Below are positions 54,180-62,403 of a stretch of DNA of 64,000 bases, one piece after another (positions within the stretch are counted from its first letter, which is position 1; each line of letters begins with the position of its first letter). This stretch comes from an uncultured Marinobacterium sp. (GTDB lineage Bacteria > Pseudomonadota > Gammaproteobacteria > Pseudomonadales > Balneatricaceae), in contig CANMWJ010000008.1 of NCBI GenBank assembly GCA_947501565.1, positions 1 through 64,000 on the forward strand, written 5' to 3'. The notes beneath the pieces are model-generated. The model had not been told where the DNA came from, ran no database searches, and saw only the letters and a program-made list of their open reading frames with translations. Both the position numbers and the translations under genes were made by a program.

Positions 54180-55693
54180 TTATCCCTTAACGGAAGTTTC
54201 AGATTGAAATGGGTGCCTGTCTTGCCATCGCTTTCCGCCCACATCTGCCCTCCGTGGGTTTCAATAATGGTGCGCGAAATCGACAGGCCCATGCCCAATC
54301 CGGTGGATTTCGAGGTGTAGAACGGTTCGAATAGATTGGCCAGACCTTCAGCTGAAATTCCCTTGGCCTCATCGACTACAGATATGTGTATATAACCGCC
54401 CTCATTTCGGGTGGTGATAATAACGGGTCTATAGGCTTTTTCACAGTCGCTATACGCTTCTATGGCGTTTCGCATCAGGTTGAGCAGTACCTGCTCGATC
54501 TGCACCTTATCAGCTAACAGCTGTGGGTTATCCGGATCGAGGTGGAAATCGAATGTGATGCTGTGATCGATCGCTTCCTGATGGAGGAAGTTGCTCACCT
54601 CGGTACAGGCATCATTGATGGAAAATTCCAGGCGCTGGTATTCGGTTTTACGAACAAAGGCGCGCATACGTTTGATGATTTCAGCTGCGCGTTTTGCCTG
54701 TTTGGTGATCAGCTCCATGGAGCGTGACACCGTTGCTACCGCATCGTCGGCGCCGTCGTCCAGGCGGCGTTGTGTGCCACGGCAGTAGTTGAGGATTGCC
54801 GCCAGTGGCTGATTGATCTCATGGGCCAGGCCGGTTGCCATCTCACCGACAGAGAGTAGGCGCGACATATGGGCCATCTCCAGCTGGTGGCGCTTGGCTT
54901 CCTCTTCCGCCTTGCGACGCAAGGTAATGTCGCGGCCGATGATGGAGTAATACTCCACCTTATTGTCTTCTCGTTTGTTGCGGTGGGCGATCACCTCGCG
55001 CACTTCCGCCACGCGGTCCAGGCCGTCCGGCAGCTGCATCGGTATGCTGCCGTACCAAACGCCGTGAGTGGCGGCGTGGTCCAGCGCATCCTTAATCAGG
55101 GTTTCCATAATCTCCGGCGCGAACAGCTGGTTGAGGTAGAACACTGACAGCGTGTCTTTTTCGCTACCGAGGGTGTGATAGGCGGATTCGTTCAGGTAGG
55201 TGAGGCGGCGGGTCTGGTGATTGCAGAACATAATCATGTCGGTGGATGATTCCACCACCCGGGCCAATCGGCGCATCGCGCGCTGTGCTTCCTCTTTTTC
55301 GGTGACGTCTCGGGAAACGCAGATGATCTCAACCGGTTCACCGTTGTCGTCACGGATGGTTCGGCTGGTGGTCTCCAGCCAGATGTAATGGCCATCTTTA
55401 TGACGGTAGCGGTAAACGTTGGTGTACATCCCTTCACGATAGCGCACGGATTCTGCACGTTTGAGCAGGTTATCGGCATCTTCCGGGTGGAACATGTCGT
55501 ACCCGGCCATGCCGATAATCTCTTCCGGGGTGTAACCCAGCACGCTCTCAACAGCGGGGCTGACGTCGATGTAGGTCCAGTCGGGCGCTGGTGTGTGGCG
55601 CGAGATCATATCGGTGGATTGCTCTGCCAGCAGGCGGTAGCGATCGGCGTCTTCGCGGCATTGTTCGAGGTCGATTGCGGCTTTTTTATTCAT
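54176..55693 (-). CDS. FixL-like PAS-PAS sensor histidine kinase
   Basis: A 505-residue cytoplasmic kinase with no membrane segment. PAS 1 is at about 18-135 (VSPAVESVLGYTPEEIIGM, then RYRHKDGHYIWLE) and PAS 2 at about 140-265. The DHp H-box GLAHEINQPLAAILNY is near 290, of the FixL/DctB group. The N box LNLMRNAIEAY is near 403, with a G1-like DEAKGISAEG and a G2 GLGMGLSISR. Note DEAKG in place of the usual DNGxG. It should phosphorylate the FixJ-type partner in response to a cytoplasmic signal; no clear haem or flavin signature is visible. Confidence 0.92.
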   Translation of the reverse strand: MNKKAAIDLEQCREDADRYRLLAEQSTDMISRHTPAPDWTYIDVSPAVESVLGYTPEEIIGMAGYDMFHPEDADNLLKRAESVRYREGMYTNVYRYRHKDGHYIWLETTSRTIRDDNGEPVEIICVSRDVTEKEEAQRAMRRLARVVESSTDMIMFCNHQTRRLTYLNESAYHTLGSEKDTLSVFYLNQLFAPEIMETLIKDALDHAATHGVWYGSIPMQLPDGLDRVAEVREVIAHRNKREDNKVEYYSIIGRDITLRRKAEEEAKRHQLEMAHMSRLLSVGEMATGLAHEINQPLAAILNYCRGTQRRLDDGADDAVATVSRSMELITKQAKRAAEIIKRMRAFVRKTEYQRLEFSINDACTEVSNFLHQEAIDHSITFDFHLDPDNPQLLADKVQIEQVLLNLMRNAIEAYSDCEKAYRPVIITTRNEGGYIHISVVDEAKGISAEGLANLFEPFYTSKSTGLGMGLSISRTIIETHGGQMWAESDGKTGTHFNLKLPLRDK

Positions 55694-55733
55694 ATAGGTG
55701 GCCTGTTAAATCTATTTGGGTCGAGCCTGTTGC

Positions 55734-55823
55734 CCCTGAGAAAGCGTCAATCCAGGCGCGAGTCTGCGAAGTTTGGTGGTTCCAAATAAGCAGCGAGCAA
55801 CGACGAGTGGCGCTTTCTCAGGG
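55734..55823. repeat. Long inverted repeat (13-bp arms)
   Basis: Perfect 13-bp arms flank 64 bp that also includes GGCGCGAGTCTGCGAAG and AAGCAGCGAGC segments. It resembles a small intergenic repeat element. It carries no coding sequence and no evident target-site duplication. Confidence 0.6.
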
Positions 55824-55950
55824 ACAGCCCAAAGGGCTGTGGTTGTATGCTCAGTAGTGGCATCAATGCCAGTAGAACTTCGTCTGTCTGGCAGGGCATA
55901 AAGCTGACCACAGCAGGCCTGATTCAAATGGCTTTATCAGGCCACTGACC

Positions 55951-55966
55951 TAGGGGAAATCCCGTT
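55951..55966. promoter_or_regulatory. TAGGGG-N4-CCCCTA palindrome, site 2
   Basis: TAGGGG-AAAT-CCCGTT, preceded by CC. It lies 166 bp upstream of the ligase start codon, in the region shared with the divergent kinase gene. Confidence 0.5.
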
Positions 55967-56044
55967 TTTTGGTTCGTTCGTACAATAATATGACTTTAGA
56001 ATAACTTGAGTAATAAGGGAAATTACGTAGTATTGTTGTTTTCC

Positions 56045-56060
56045 TAGGGGAAAACCTTTA
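56045..56060. promoter_or_regulatory. TAGGGG-N4-CCCCTA palindrome, site 3
   Basis: TAGGGG-AAAA-CCTTTA, preceded by CC. It is 94 bp (nine helical turns) from site 2 and 72 bp upstream of the ligase start codon, so both sites would lie on the same face of the DNA. Confidence 0.5.
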
Positions 56061-56131
56061 GTTTTTCTCTGCACCTGAACCGACCGGTTCTGATATATCG
56101 CGTGCGAATAACTACAACAGGAACTACAACG

Positions 56132-57760
56132 ATGAGCACCAAACACAATCCATATGAGCTTGGACTCGATCAAAATTCAGCTAACTACGCCGCACTGTCT
56201 CCACTGAGCTTTATCGAACGTGCAGCGTTCGTCTATCCGGAACAGACTGCAACTGTTCACGGCGACGTACGTCGCAACTGGGCTGAGACTTATGCCCGTT
56301 GTCGCCAGATGGCTAGCGCCCTGCAGAAGCACGGCGTAGCTAAAGGTGACACCGTATCGGTGATTGCGCCTAACCTGCCGGAAGTTTTCGAATCACACTT
56401 CGGTGTGCCGATGGCGGGTGCTGTACTGAATGCCATCAATATCCGCCTGGATGCGGAAGCTATTGCGTTTATCCTGCAACACGCAGAAGCCAAGGTAGTT
56501 ATCGTAGAACGTGAGTTCTCCGAAGTGACCTCAAAAGCGCTGAAGATGATCCCGCAGAACCCACTGGTAATTGATATCGATGATCCTACCTTCGAAGGTG
56601 GTGAGCTGATCGGCTCCATGACTTACGAAGACTTTATCGCTGAAGGCGACGCTGAATTCGCGTGGGAGCAGCCTGCGAACGAATGGGACGCGATCAGCCT
56701 GAACTACACCTCCGGTACCACCGGTAACCCGAAAGGTGTTGTATACCACCACCGTGGTGCGTACCTGAACGCGATGAGCAACATCGTATCCTGGGATATG
56801 GGGCGTCACCCAACCTACCTGTGGACGCTGCCGATGTTCCACTGTAACGGCTGGTGTTTCCCTTGGGCGATCGCTGCAGCTGCAGGTACATCTGTATCCC
56901 TGCGCCACGTACGCGACAAGGATATCTACGACCTGATCCGTGAAGAGAAAGTGGATCACTTCTGTGGTGCGCCGATTGTTCTGAACATGCTAAACAACGC
57001 GCCTGCAGAACTGAAAGAAGGTATCAACCACAAGATTAAGGTAATGACCGCAGGCGCTGCGCCTCCGGCTGCCGTGATCCAGGGTATGGAAGAGATGGGC
57101 GTGGAAGTAACCCACGTGTACGGTCTGACTGAAACCTACGGTCCATCTGTTGTATGTGCTTGGAAAGACAAGTGGGATGACAGCACCATCGAAGAGAAGG
57201 CACGTCTGAAAGCGCGTCAGGGTGTGAAAGCGCCGATGCTGGAAGGCCTGATGGTAGCCAACCCTGAAACCCTGGAGCCTGTTCCTCAGGACGGCGAAAC
57301 CATGGGTGAGATCTTCATGCGCGGTAACCTGGTGATGAAGGGTTACCTGAAAAACCCAACCACTACCGACGAGTCTTTCGAAGGCGGCTGGTTCCACTCC
57401 GGTGACCTGGCGGTATGGCATGAAGATGGCTACATCGAGATCAAAGACCGCTCTAAAGACATCATCATCTCCGGTGGTGAGAACATCTCCAGTATCGAAG
57501 TGGAAGACGTTCTCTACCGTCACCCTGACGTGATGGAAGCGGCGGTAGTGGCTAAGTCCGACGAGAAGTGGGGCGAGGTGCCATGTGCCTTCATCAAGCT
57601 GAAAGAGGGTGCCAAGGTGAGCGAGGAGGAGATCATCACCTTCTGCCGCAACAACATGGCGCGCTTTAAAGCACCAAAAGTGGTTGTCTTTGGCGAGCTG
57701 CCAAAAACCTCCACCGGTAAGATCCAGAAGTTCATGTTGCGTGAGAAAGCAGACGCATAA
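56132..57760 (+). CDS. Medium-chain acyl-CoA synthetase (AlkK/DmdB-like)
   Basis: A 542-residue AMP-forming ligase. ATG 56132 has an AGGA ribosome binding site; an in-frame ATG at 56102 does not. The core motifs are canonical: NYTSGTTGNPKGV (near 190), VYGLTETYGP (near 328), HSGDLAVWHEDGYIEIKDRSKDIIISGGENIS (near 422-455) and PKTSTGKIQKF (near 529). It is close to the AlkK and DmdB (methylmercaptopropionate-CoA ligase) group. With the MaoC and long ACAD genes next to it, it probably activates a medium-chain or thio-acid. Codon use indicates high expression. Confidence 0.92.
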   Translation: MSTKHNPYELGLDQNSANYAALSPLSFIERAAFVYPEQTATVHGDVRRNWAETYARCRQMASALQKHGVAKGDTVSVIAPNLPEVFESHFGVPMAGAVLNAINIRLDAEAIAFILQHAEAKVVIVEREFSEVTSKALKMIPQNPLVIDIDDPTFEGGELIGSMTYEDFIAEGDAEFAWEQPANEWDAISLNYTSGTTGNPKGVVYHHRGAYLNAMSNIVSWDMGRHPTYLWTLPMFHCNGWCFPWAIAAAAGTSVSLRHVRDKDIYDLIREEKVDHFCGAPIVLNMLNNAPAELKEGINHKIKVMTAGAAPPAAVIQGMEEMGVEVTHVYGLTETYGPSVVCAWKDKWDDSTIEEKARLKARQGVKAPMLEGLMVANPETLEPVPQDGETMGEIFMRGNLVMKGYLKNPTTTDESFEGGWFHSGDLAVWHEDGYIEIKDRSKDIIISGGENISSIEVEDVLYRHPDVMEAAVVAKSDEKWGEVPCAFIKLKEGAKVSEEEIITFCRNNMARFKAPKVVVFGELPKTSTGKIQKFMLREKADA

Positions 57761-57774
57761 CGAACGGAGGAAGA

Positions 57775-57803
57775 AAAAGCTGCGCTGTTGAGGCGCAGCT
57801 TTT
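57775..57803. terminator. Bidirectional terminator between the ligase and maoC-type genes
   Basis: AAAAGCTGCGC (57775-57785) and GCGCAGCTTTT (57793-57803) pair perfectly over 11 bp with a 7-nt loop. A-tracts on the left and T-tracts on the right let it end both convergent transcripts. Confidence 0.88.
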
Positions 57804-57819
57804 GGTTTCAGGCGTATTC

Positions 57820-58251
57820 TCAGGCGTCGCGTTTATCAACCATAAAAGTGGCGCTGCCTGAAGCAACCAGTGTTTCACCGACGTGAACATCGGTCTGGGC
57901 TTTAACACGGCCACGGCGCTCGTCGATCTCAGTCACGGTAACAGTGGCTGTAGCGGTGTCACCGATGTATACCGGGCGGCGGAATTTGATCTGCTGATCA
58001 ACATAGATCGCACCCGGACCCGGCAGTCGGGTACCGGCCACGGTTGAGATCAGTGCGGCGCTGAACATGCCGTGCACAATCCGCTTTTTGAACGGTGTGG
58101 TTTGCGCATAATCTTCGTTGATATGCACCGGGTTATTGTCACCCGAAATGCCCGCGAACATGTACACGTCACTTTCAGAGATGGTTTTGGCATAGCTGGC
58201 GCTCATACCAACCTCAAGATCTTCCAGGTAGTAACCGTGTAGTTCCTGCAT
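57820..58251 (-). CDS. MaoC-type (R)-specific enoyl-CoA hydratase
   Basis: A 143-residue hotdog hydratase. ATG 58251 behind a GAGGATAG ribosome binding site is chosen; the frame opens at 58284. The catalytic motif is FAGISGDNNPVHINEDYA (near 32-50, with Asp and His), followed by FKKRIVHGMFSAALISTVAGT. These are the hydratase-2 motifs. It hydrates trans-2-enoyl-CoA to (R)-3-hydroxyacyl-CoA. It lies between, and opposite to, the ligase and the long dehydrogenase, and shares a promoter region with the latter. Confidence 0.92.
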   Translation of the reverse strand: MQELHGYYLEDLEVGMSASYAKTISESDVYMFAGISGDNNPVHINEDYAQTTPFKKRIVHGMFSAALISTVAGTRLPGPGAIYVDQQIKFRRPVYIGDTATATVTVTEIDERRGRVKAQTDVHVGETLVASGSATFMVDKRDA

Positions 58252-58323
58252 GAGTTCTATCCTCAACTGGTTGCTGCATTGCAATAAAGTGTCCCGGTAT
58301 CTTATCGGAATACAAATAATGAG

Positions 58324-58344
58324 TATAATAAGGGTAAACCCCTA
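58324..58344. promoter_or_regulatory. TAGGGG-N4-CCCCTA palindrome, site 4, with overlapping TATAAT
   Basis: TAAGGG-TAAA-CCCCTA at 58329-58344 is nearly a perfect palindrome. A TATAAT box at 58324-58329 touches its left end. It lies in the region between the divergent maoC-type (start 58251) and dehydrogenase (start 58407) genes, 78 bp and 62 bp from the respective start codons. Confidence 0.55.
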
Positions 58345-58406
58345 TTTGTTGCCCGAAGGCGTTCCAGCAGGGCAGACAGATTTGACTGAATTAAGGCAGG
58401 TATTCG

Positions 58407-60203
58407 ATGGCTGATTATAAAGCTCCACTGAAGGATATGAGTTTCGCCCTGCGCCACAACGCGCGTATGGAACAACTGGCGCAGCTTCCGGGTTTCGAAG
58501 AAGCGACCGACGATATGGTAAGCGCGATTCTGGAAGAGGCTGGCAAGGTCGCGAACGGCATTCTCTCGCCACTGAACGAAGTGGGCGACAACACCGGCGT
58601 TAAGCTGGTGGGTGATGAAGTGCCGACTCCGGAAGGTTTTAAAGAAGCTTACCAACAGTTCTCTGAAGGCGCATGGGGCTCTCTGCAGTTCGATCCTGAG
58701 TTTGGCGGTCAGGGCCTGCCTTATTCTCTGTCCATTCCAGTCATGGAAATGTGGCAGTCGGCAAACATGGCGTGGGGCCTATGCCCGCTGTTGAGCCAGG
58801 GTGCTGTGGAAGCGATTTTCCACAATGCCAGTGATGAACTAAAAGCCCAGTACCTGCCGCAGCTGATCAGCGGTGAGTGGACCGGCACCATGAACCTGAC
58901 CGAGCCACAGGCGGGTTCCGACCTGGCGGCGATCCGTTCCAAAGCAGAGCGTGAAGGTGATCACTACCGCATTAAAGGTCAGAAGATCTTTATCACTTGG
59001 GGTGAGCACGACATGGCGGAAAACATCGTGCACCTGGTGCTGGCACGTCTGCCGGATGCACCTCCGGGCGTAAGAGGTATCAGCCTGTTTGTTGTACCTA
59101 AGTTTATGGTTAACGAAGACGGTTCTCTAGGTGAGCGTAACGACGTTAAATGTGTCTCTCTGGAGCACAAACTGGGTATCCACGCGAGCCCAACCTGTGT
59201 CATGGCGTTTGGCGATGATGAAGGCGCGATCGGTTACCTGGTCGGCGAAGAGAACAAAGGTCTGGCGTGCATGTTCACTATGATGAACAACGCACGTCTG
59301 GCGGTTGGTCTGCAGGGTGTAGCGATCTCCGAGCGTGCGTACCAACATGCGCTGGAATATGCACACGATCGTGTACAGAGCCCGGCAGTTGGCACTAAAG
59401 AAGCCGGTCCGATCATCCGCCACGCAGATGTACGTCGTATGCTGCTGACCATGAAATCGATCACTGAAGCGGGCCGTGCACTGGCATACGATGCCTGTGC
59501 GAGCCTGGATTTTGCCCACAACTCAGTGGACGCTGAGACCAAAGCAAAAGAGTCGGCGCGTGCGGCTTACCTGACGCCAATCGTAAAAGGCTGGTGTACT
59601 GAAGTGGCGCAGGAAGTGACCTCTTTGGGCGTTCAGATCCACGGGGGTATGGGCTTCATCGAAGAGACCGGTGCTGCTCAGCACTACCGTGACGCACGTA
59701 TCCTGCCGATCTATGAAGGCACCAATGCAATTCAGGCGCTGGACCTGGTGGGTCGTAAGACGCTGTTCGATCGCGGCGAAGCCGGCGCAGCCGTTCAGGC
59801 GGAGATCGCTGAGCTGGTATCTGCATTGGAAGCACAGGGTGAGTTTGCAACAGAAGCGGCAGCACTGAAAACCGCTCTGGAGCAGGCGCAAACTGCGCAG
59901 ACTCAATTGCTCGAAGGTGCGGCTGATGATGCCCTGATGCCGGGCTCTGTGGCTTACAACTACCTGATGCTGATGGGTACCTTGTGTGGTGGCTGGCAGC
60001 TGTTGCGCAGTGCGCTGGCAGCTCAGCAGGAGCTGGTTAACGGTGGTGACGAGACCTTCCTCAACGCTAAGATCCTGAGTGCACGTTTCTACGCTGCTCA
60101 GGTACTGCCGCGTGCTGCATCCTTCGCGCAGATGGTTGCTGCTGGCAGCGAAAGCGTGATGGCGATGAGCGACGAACAGCTGGCGTCCGCCTGGTTCTCC
60201 TGA
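58407..60203 (+). CDS. Long acyl-CoA dehydrogenase with C-terminal extension (DmdC type)
   Basis: A 598-residue flavoenzyme, longer than typical ACADs (about 380) because of an N-terminal helical region and a C-terminal ACAD extension domain (about 470-595). Its beta domain has MNLTEPQAGSDLAAI (near 163), and the catalytic Glu437 is in ILPIYEGTNAIQ. The length and pattern match DmdC-type enzymes, which oxidise methylmercaptopropionyl-CoA in some marine bacteria, and medium-chain acyl-CoA dehydrogenases of the same clade. The substrate cannot be decided from sequence. It is divergent from the maoC-type gene and followed by a terminator. Confidence 0.92.
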   Translation: MADYKAPLKDMSFALRHNARMEQLAQLPGFEEATDDMVSAILEEAGKVANGILSPLNEVGDNTGVKLVGDEVPTPEGFKEAYQQFSEGAWGSLQFDPEFGGQGLPYSLSIPVMEMWQSANMAWGLCPLLSQGAVEAIFHNASDELKAQYLPQLISGEWTGTMNLTEPQAGSDLAAIRSKAEREGDHYRIKGQKIFITWGEHDMAENIVHLVLARLPDAPPGVRGISLFVVPKFMVNEDGSLGERNDVKCVSLEHKLGIHASPTCVMAFGDDEGAIGYLVGEENKGLACMFTMMNNARLAVGLQGVAISERAYQHALEYAHDRVQSPAVGTKEAGPIIRHADVRRMLLTMKSITEAGRALAYDACASLDFAHNSVDAETKAKESARAAYLTPIVKGWCTEVAQEVTSLGVQIHGGMGFIEETGAAQHYRDARILPIYEGTNAIQALDLVGRKTLFDRGEAGAAVQAEIAELVSALEAQGEFATEAAALKTALEQAQTAQTQLLEGAADDALMPGSVAYNYLMLMGTLCGGWQLLRSALAAQQELVNGGDETFLNAKILSARFYAAQVLPRAASFAQMVAAGSESVMAMSDEQLASAWFS

Positions 60204-60257
60204 TCGTCAGATCTAAATCATGAAGGGGGCGCTTACGCGTACCCCAAACTGTAAAAA

Positions 60258-60293
60258 CAGCCCGGAATCGGTTAAGGTTACGGGCTGATTTTT
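60258..60293 (+). terminator. Rho-independent terminator after the long dehydrogenase gene
   Basis: CAGCCCG (60258-60264) pairs with CGGGCTG (60281-60287) around a 16-nt loop and is followed by ATTTTTTAT. Confidence 0.85.
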
Positions 60294-60322
60294 TATCTAA
60301 CGGATTGAGACCTTAGTTAACC

Positions 60323-61513
60323 ATGATCATCAAACCAAAAATTCGTGGCTTCATCTGTACCACTACCCATCCAACCGGTTGTGCGGCAAATGTTCGCGAG
60401 CAGATTGCTTACACTCAACAGAAAGGCGAGATTGCAGGCGCGAAGCGCGTACTGGTAATTGGTTCATCCAGTGGTTACGGTCTCTCTTCCCGTATCGCAG
60501 CAGCTTTCGGCTGTGGCGCTGCAACCATCGGCGTATTCTTCGAAAAGCCGGGTACCGAGCGTAAAACAGGTACTGCGGGTTGGTACAACGCGGCTGAGTT
60601 TGACAAAGCAGCACACGAAGCGGGCCTGTACGCAAAAAGCCTGAACGGCGACGCGTTCTCCCACGAAGCTAAAGCGAAAACTATCGAGCTGATCAAAGAA
60701 GATCTGGGTCAGATCGATCTGGTTGTTTACTCTCTGGCATCCCCGGTACGTAAAATGCCGGACACGGGCGAAGTTGTGCGCTCCGCACTGAAGCCGATCG
60801 GCGAGCCATACCGCTCTACCGCAATCGACACCAACAAAGACGTGATCATCGACGCTGAGATCGAACCAGCGACTCAGGAAGAGATCGATTCCACCGTGAC
60901 CGTAATGGGCGGTGAAGATTGGGAACTGTGGCTGAACGCCCTGAACGATGCTGGTGTTCTGGCAGACGGTGCCAAGTCTGTTGCCTACTCCTACATCGGT
61001 TCCGATATCACCTGGCCGATCTACTGGGACGGTGCGTTGGGTAAAGCGAAGCAGGATCTGGACCGCGCAGCCGGCGAGATCAACTCCATGCTTGGCGCAA
61101 AAGGCGGTCAGGGTAACGTTGCGGTACTGAAATCCGTTGTGACTCAGGCAAGCTCCGCAATCCCGGTAATGCCTCTGTACCTGTCCATGGTCTTCAAAGT
61201 GATGAAAGCGCAGGGCCTGCACGAAGGTTGTATGGAACAGGTTCAGCGTCTGTTCGCGACCGGCCTGTACGGTGACACTGCAGAGATGGATGACGGCAAC
61301 CGTTTCCGTATCGACGACTGGGAACTGCGCGAAGATATCCAGCAGGCGTGCCGCGACATGTGGCCTCAGATCACCTCTGAGAACCTGTTCGATATGACCG
61401 ACTACCAGTACTACAAAGATGAGTTCCTGAAACTGTTCGGTTTCGGTATCGAATCTGTAGACTACGAAGCGGACGTGAGCCCGCTGGTTGAGTTCGACGT
61501 AATCGACATCTGA
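60323..61513 (+). CDS. fabV: Trans-2-enoyl-[ACP] reductase FabV
   Basis: The 396-residue enzyme is full-length FabV. The NADH-binding loop is [20 protein letters not shown] (43-62). The active-site pair is Tyr234 and Lys243 in [13 protein letters not shown], the Y-x8-K spacing that defines FabV (versus Y-x6-K in FabI). It reduces trans-2-enoyl-ACP, the last step of fatty-acid elongation. FabV enzymes are intrinsically resistant to triclosan. Codon use is highly biased, as expected for a core enzyme. The gene is monocistronic, between terminators. Confidence 0.97.
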   Translation: MIIKPKIRGFICTTTHPTGCAANVREQIAYTQQKGEIAGAKRVLVIGSSSGYGLSSRIAAAFGCGAATIGVFFEKPGTERKTGTAGWYNAAEFDKAAHEAGLYAKSLNGDAFSHEAKAKTIELIKEDLGQIDLVVYSLASPVRKMPDTGEVVRSALKPIGEPYRSTAIDTNKDVIIDAEIEPATQEEIDSTVTVMGGEDWELWLNALNDAGVLADGAKSVAYSYIGSDITWPIYWDGALGKAKQDLDRAAGEINSMLGAKGGQGNVAVLKSVVTQASSAIPVMPLYLSMVFKVMKAQGLHEGCMEQVQRLFATGLYGDTAEMDDGNRFRIDDWELREDIQQACRDMWPQITSENLFDMTDYQYYKDEFLKLFGFGIESVDYEADVSPLVEFDVIDI

Positions 61514-61527
61514 TCGATTCAGAATGC

Positions 61528-61558
61528 CGTATGGGGCCAGCAATGCTGGCTCCATACG
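61528..61558 (+). terminator. Hairpin terminator after fabV
   Basis: CGTATGG-G-GCCAGC and GCTGGC-T-CCATACG pair over 14 positions with one G-T wobble and a 3-nt loop, 15 nt after the fabV stop. The T-run is weak (TTCATTTG). Confidence 0.78.
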
Positions 61559-61639
61559 TTCATTTGATAAAAAATTAGATGTTTTCGTGAGTAAGGTCTA
61601 TCCTTACCCGACATATTCGCTTCATAGGGATTTGAAGAC

Positions 61640-62146
61640 ATGCCATCCAGGGTTCTCCTGACGCTTATCTCTTCTGTATTTTTTCTTGCGCTTGCAGGTT
61701 GCCAGAGTGCGGCAACAAAGCCGGTCAACCTCGCTGATGCTAAAGCGCCAGAGCTTGAAGTTGCTCCTACGAATTCCGACGTTCTCGATCAGTCCTATTG
61801 GCGGGTGAAAACCCTGGTCGGTCGTGATGTTACCAAATTGGTTAATGCCACTGTGGCGTTTTCTGATCATAAAATCAGTGGTCATGCAGGCTGTAACCTG
61901 TTCTTTGCAGACTACACCGTGAGTGGCGAGAAGCTCTCTGTTGATCTGATTAAAACGTCCAAGAAGATCTGCTTTTCTAATGTGATGCATCAGGAGCTGT
62001 TGCTGCTTAAATCCTTGGCAGATGCGGAGCGCTTTGATAAAGACAGCGAAGGCAATTTACGCATCTTTACCCGCTCAATGAAAAAACCTGTACTGCTACA
62101 GCCGATTGAACGCAGCGAAATGCCCGTCCTGGCAGTTCGCGATTAG
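61640..62146 (+). CDS. META-domain (HslJ-like) lipoprotein
   Basis: A 168-residue lipoprotein. The signal peptide ends in the lipobox LAGC (Cys21), followed by Gln, which suggests outer-membrane sorting. Residues 50-150 resemble a META domain (SYWRVKTLVGRDV, then GHAGCNLFFADYTVSGEKLSV and CFSNVMHQELLLLKSLADAERF), as in the heat-inducible HslJ. Two internal Cys residues may form a disulphide. The role is unknown. Confidence 0.85.
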   Translation: MPSRVLLTLISSVFFLALAGCQSAATKPVNLADAKAPELEVAPTNSDVLDQSYWRVKTLVGRDVTKLVNATVAFSDHKISGHAGCNLFFADYTVSGEKLSVDLIKTSKKICFSNVMHQELLLLKSLADAERFDKDSEGNLRIFTRSMKKPVLLQPIERSEMPVLAVRD

Positions 62147-62190
62147 AATCCAGTTTCCCCGTAACAGTAACGTTTCCATCCAGTGATTAG

Positions 62191-62213
62191 CCGGCGTTTC
62201 GCCGGTTTTTTTT
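62191..62213 (+). terminator. Rho-independent terminator after the META lipoprotein gene
   Basis: CCGGCG-ttt-CGCCGG (62191-62205) is followed by eight T residues. Confidence 0.93.
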
Positions 62214-62403
62214 GTCTGAATATGGCCTCCTGGCCAGGTTGAGGGAAAAAGAATCATTCGAAACCCGAGTGTTTTTCTGGGAGAATGGCCTGCTTTAATT
62301 ACTGTGTAAAACAGTCAGGTATTCAGTAGCCTCTAAGTATCAAGATGCTGGGATATCGACCGCTTTACCCGTCGCTTCTCCGAATCTTTACTGTGCAGGC
62401 AAC

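Larger units (their letters stand above)
55694..56131. other. Intergenic region between the kinase gene and an acyl-CoA ligase gene
   Basis: 438 bp with no supported gene. It contains an inverted repeat with 13-bp arms CCCTGAGAAAGCG (55734-55746) and CGCTTTCTCAGGG (55811-55823) enclosing 64 bp, then an AT-rich promoter region with two TAGGGG palindromes at 55951 and 56045. The divergent promoters of the kinase and the ligase must lie here. Confidence 0.65.

Noticed and set aside
60464-61555. Long minus-strand frame opposite fabV (363 codons)
   Set aside because: Shadow of fabV. It also runs through the fabV terminator.
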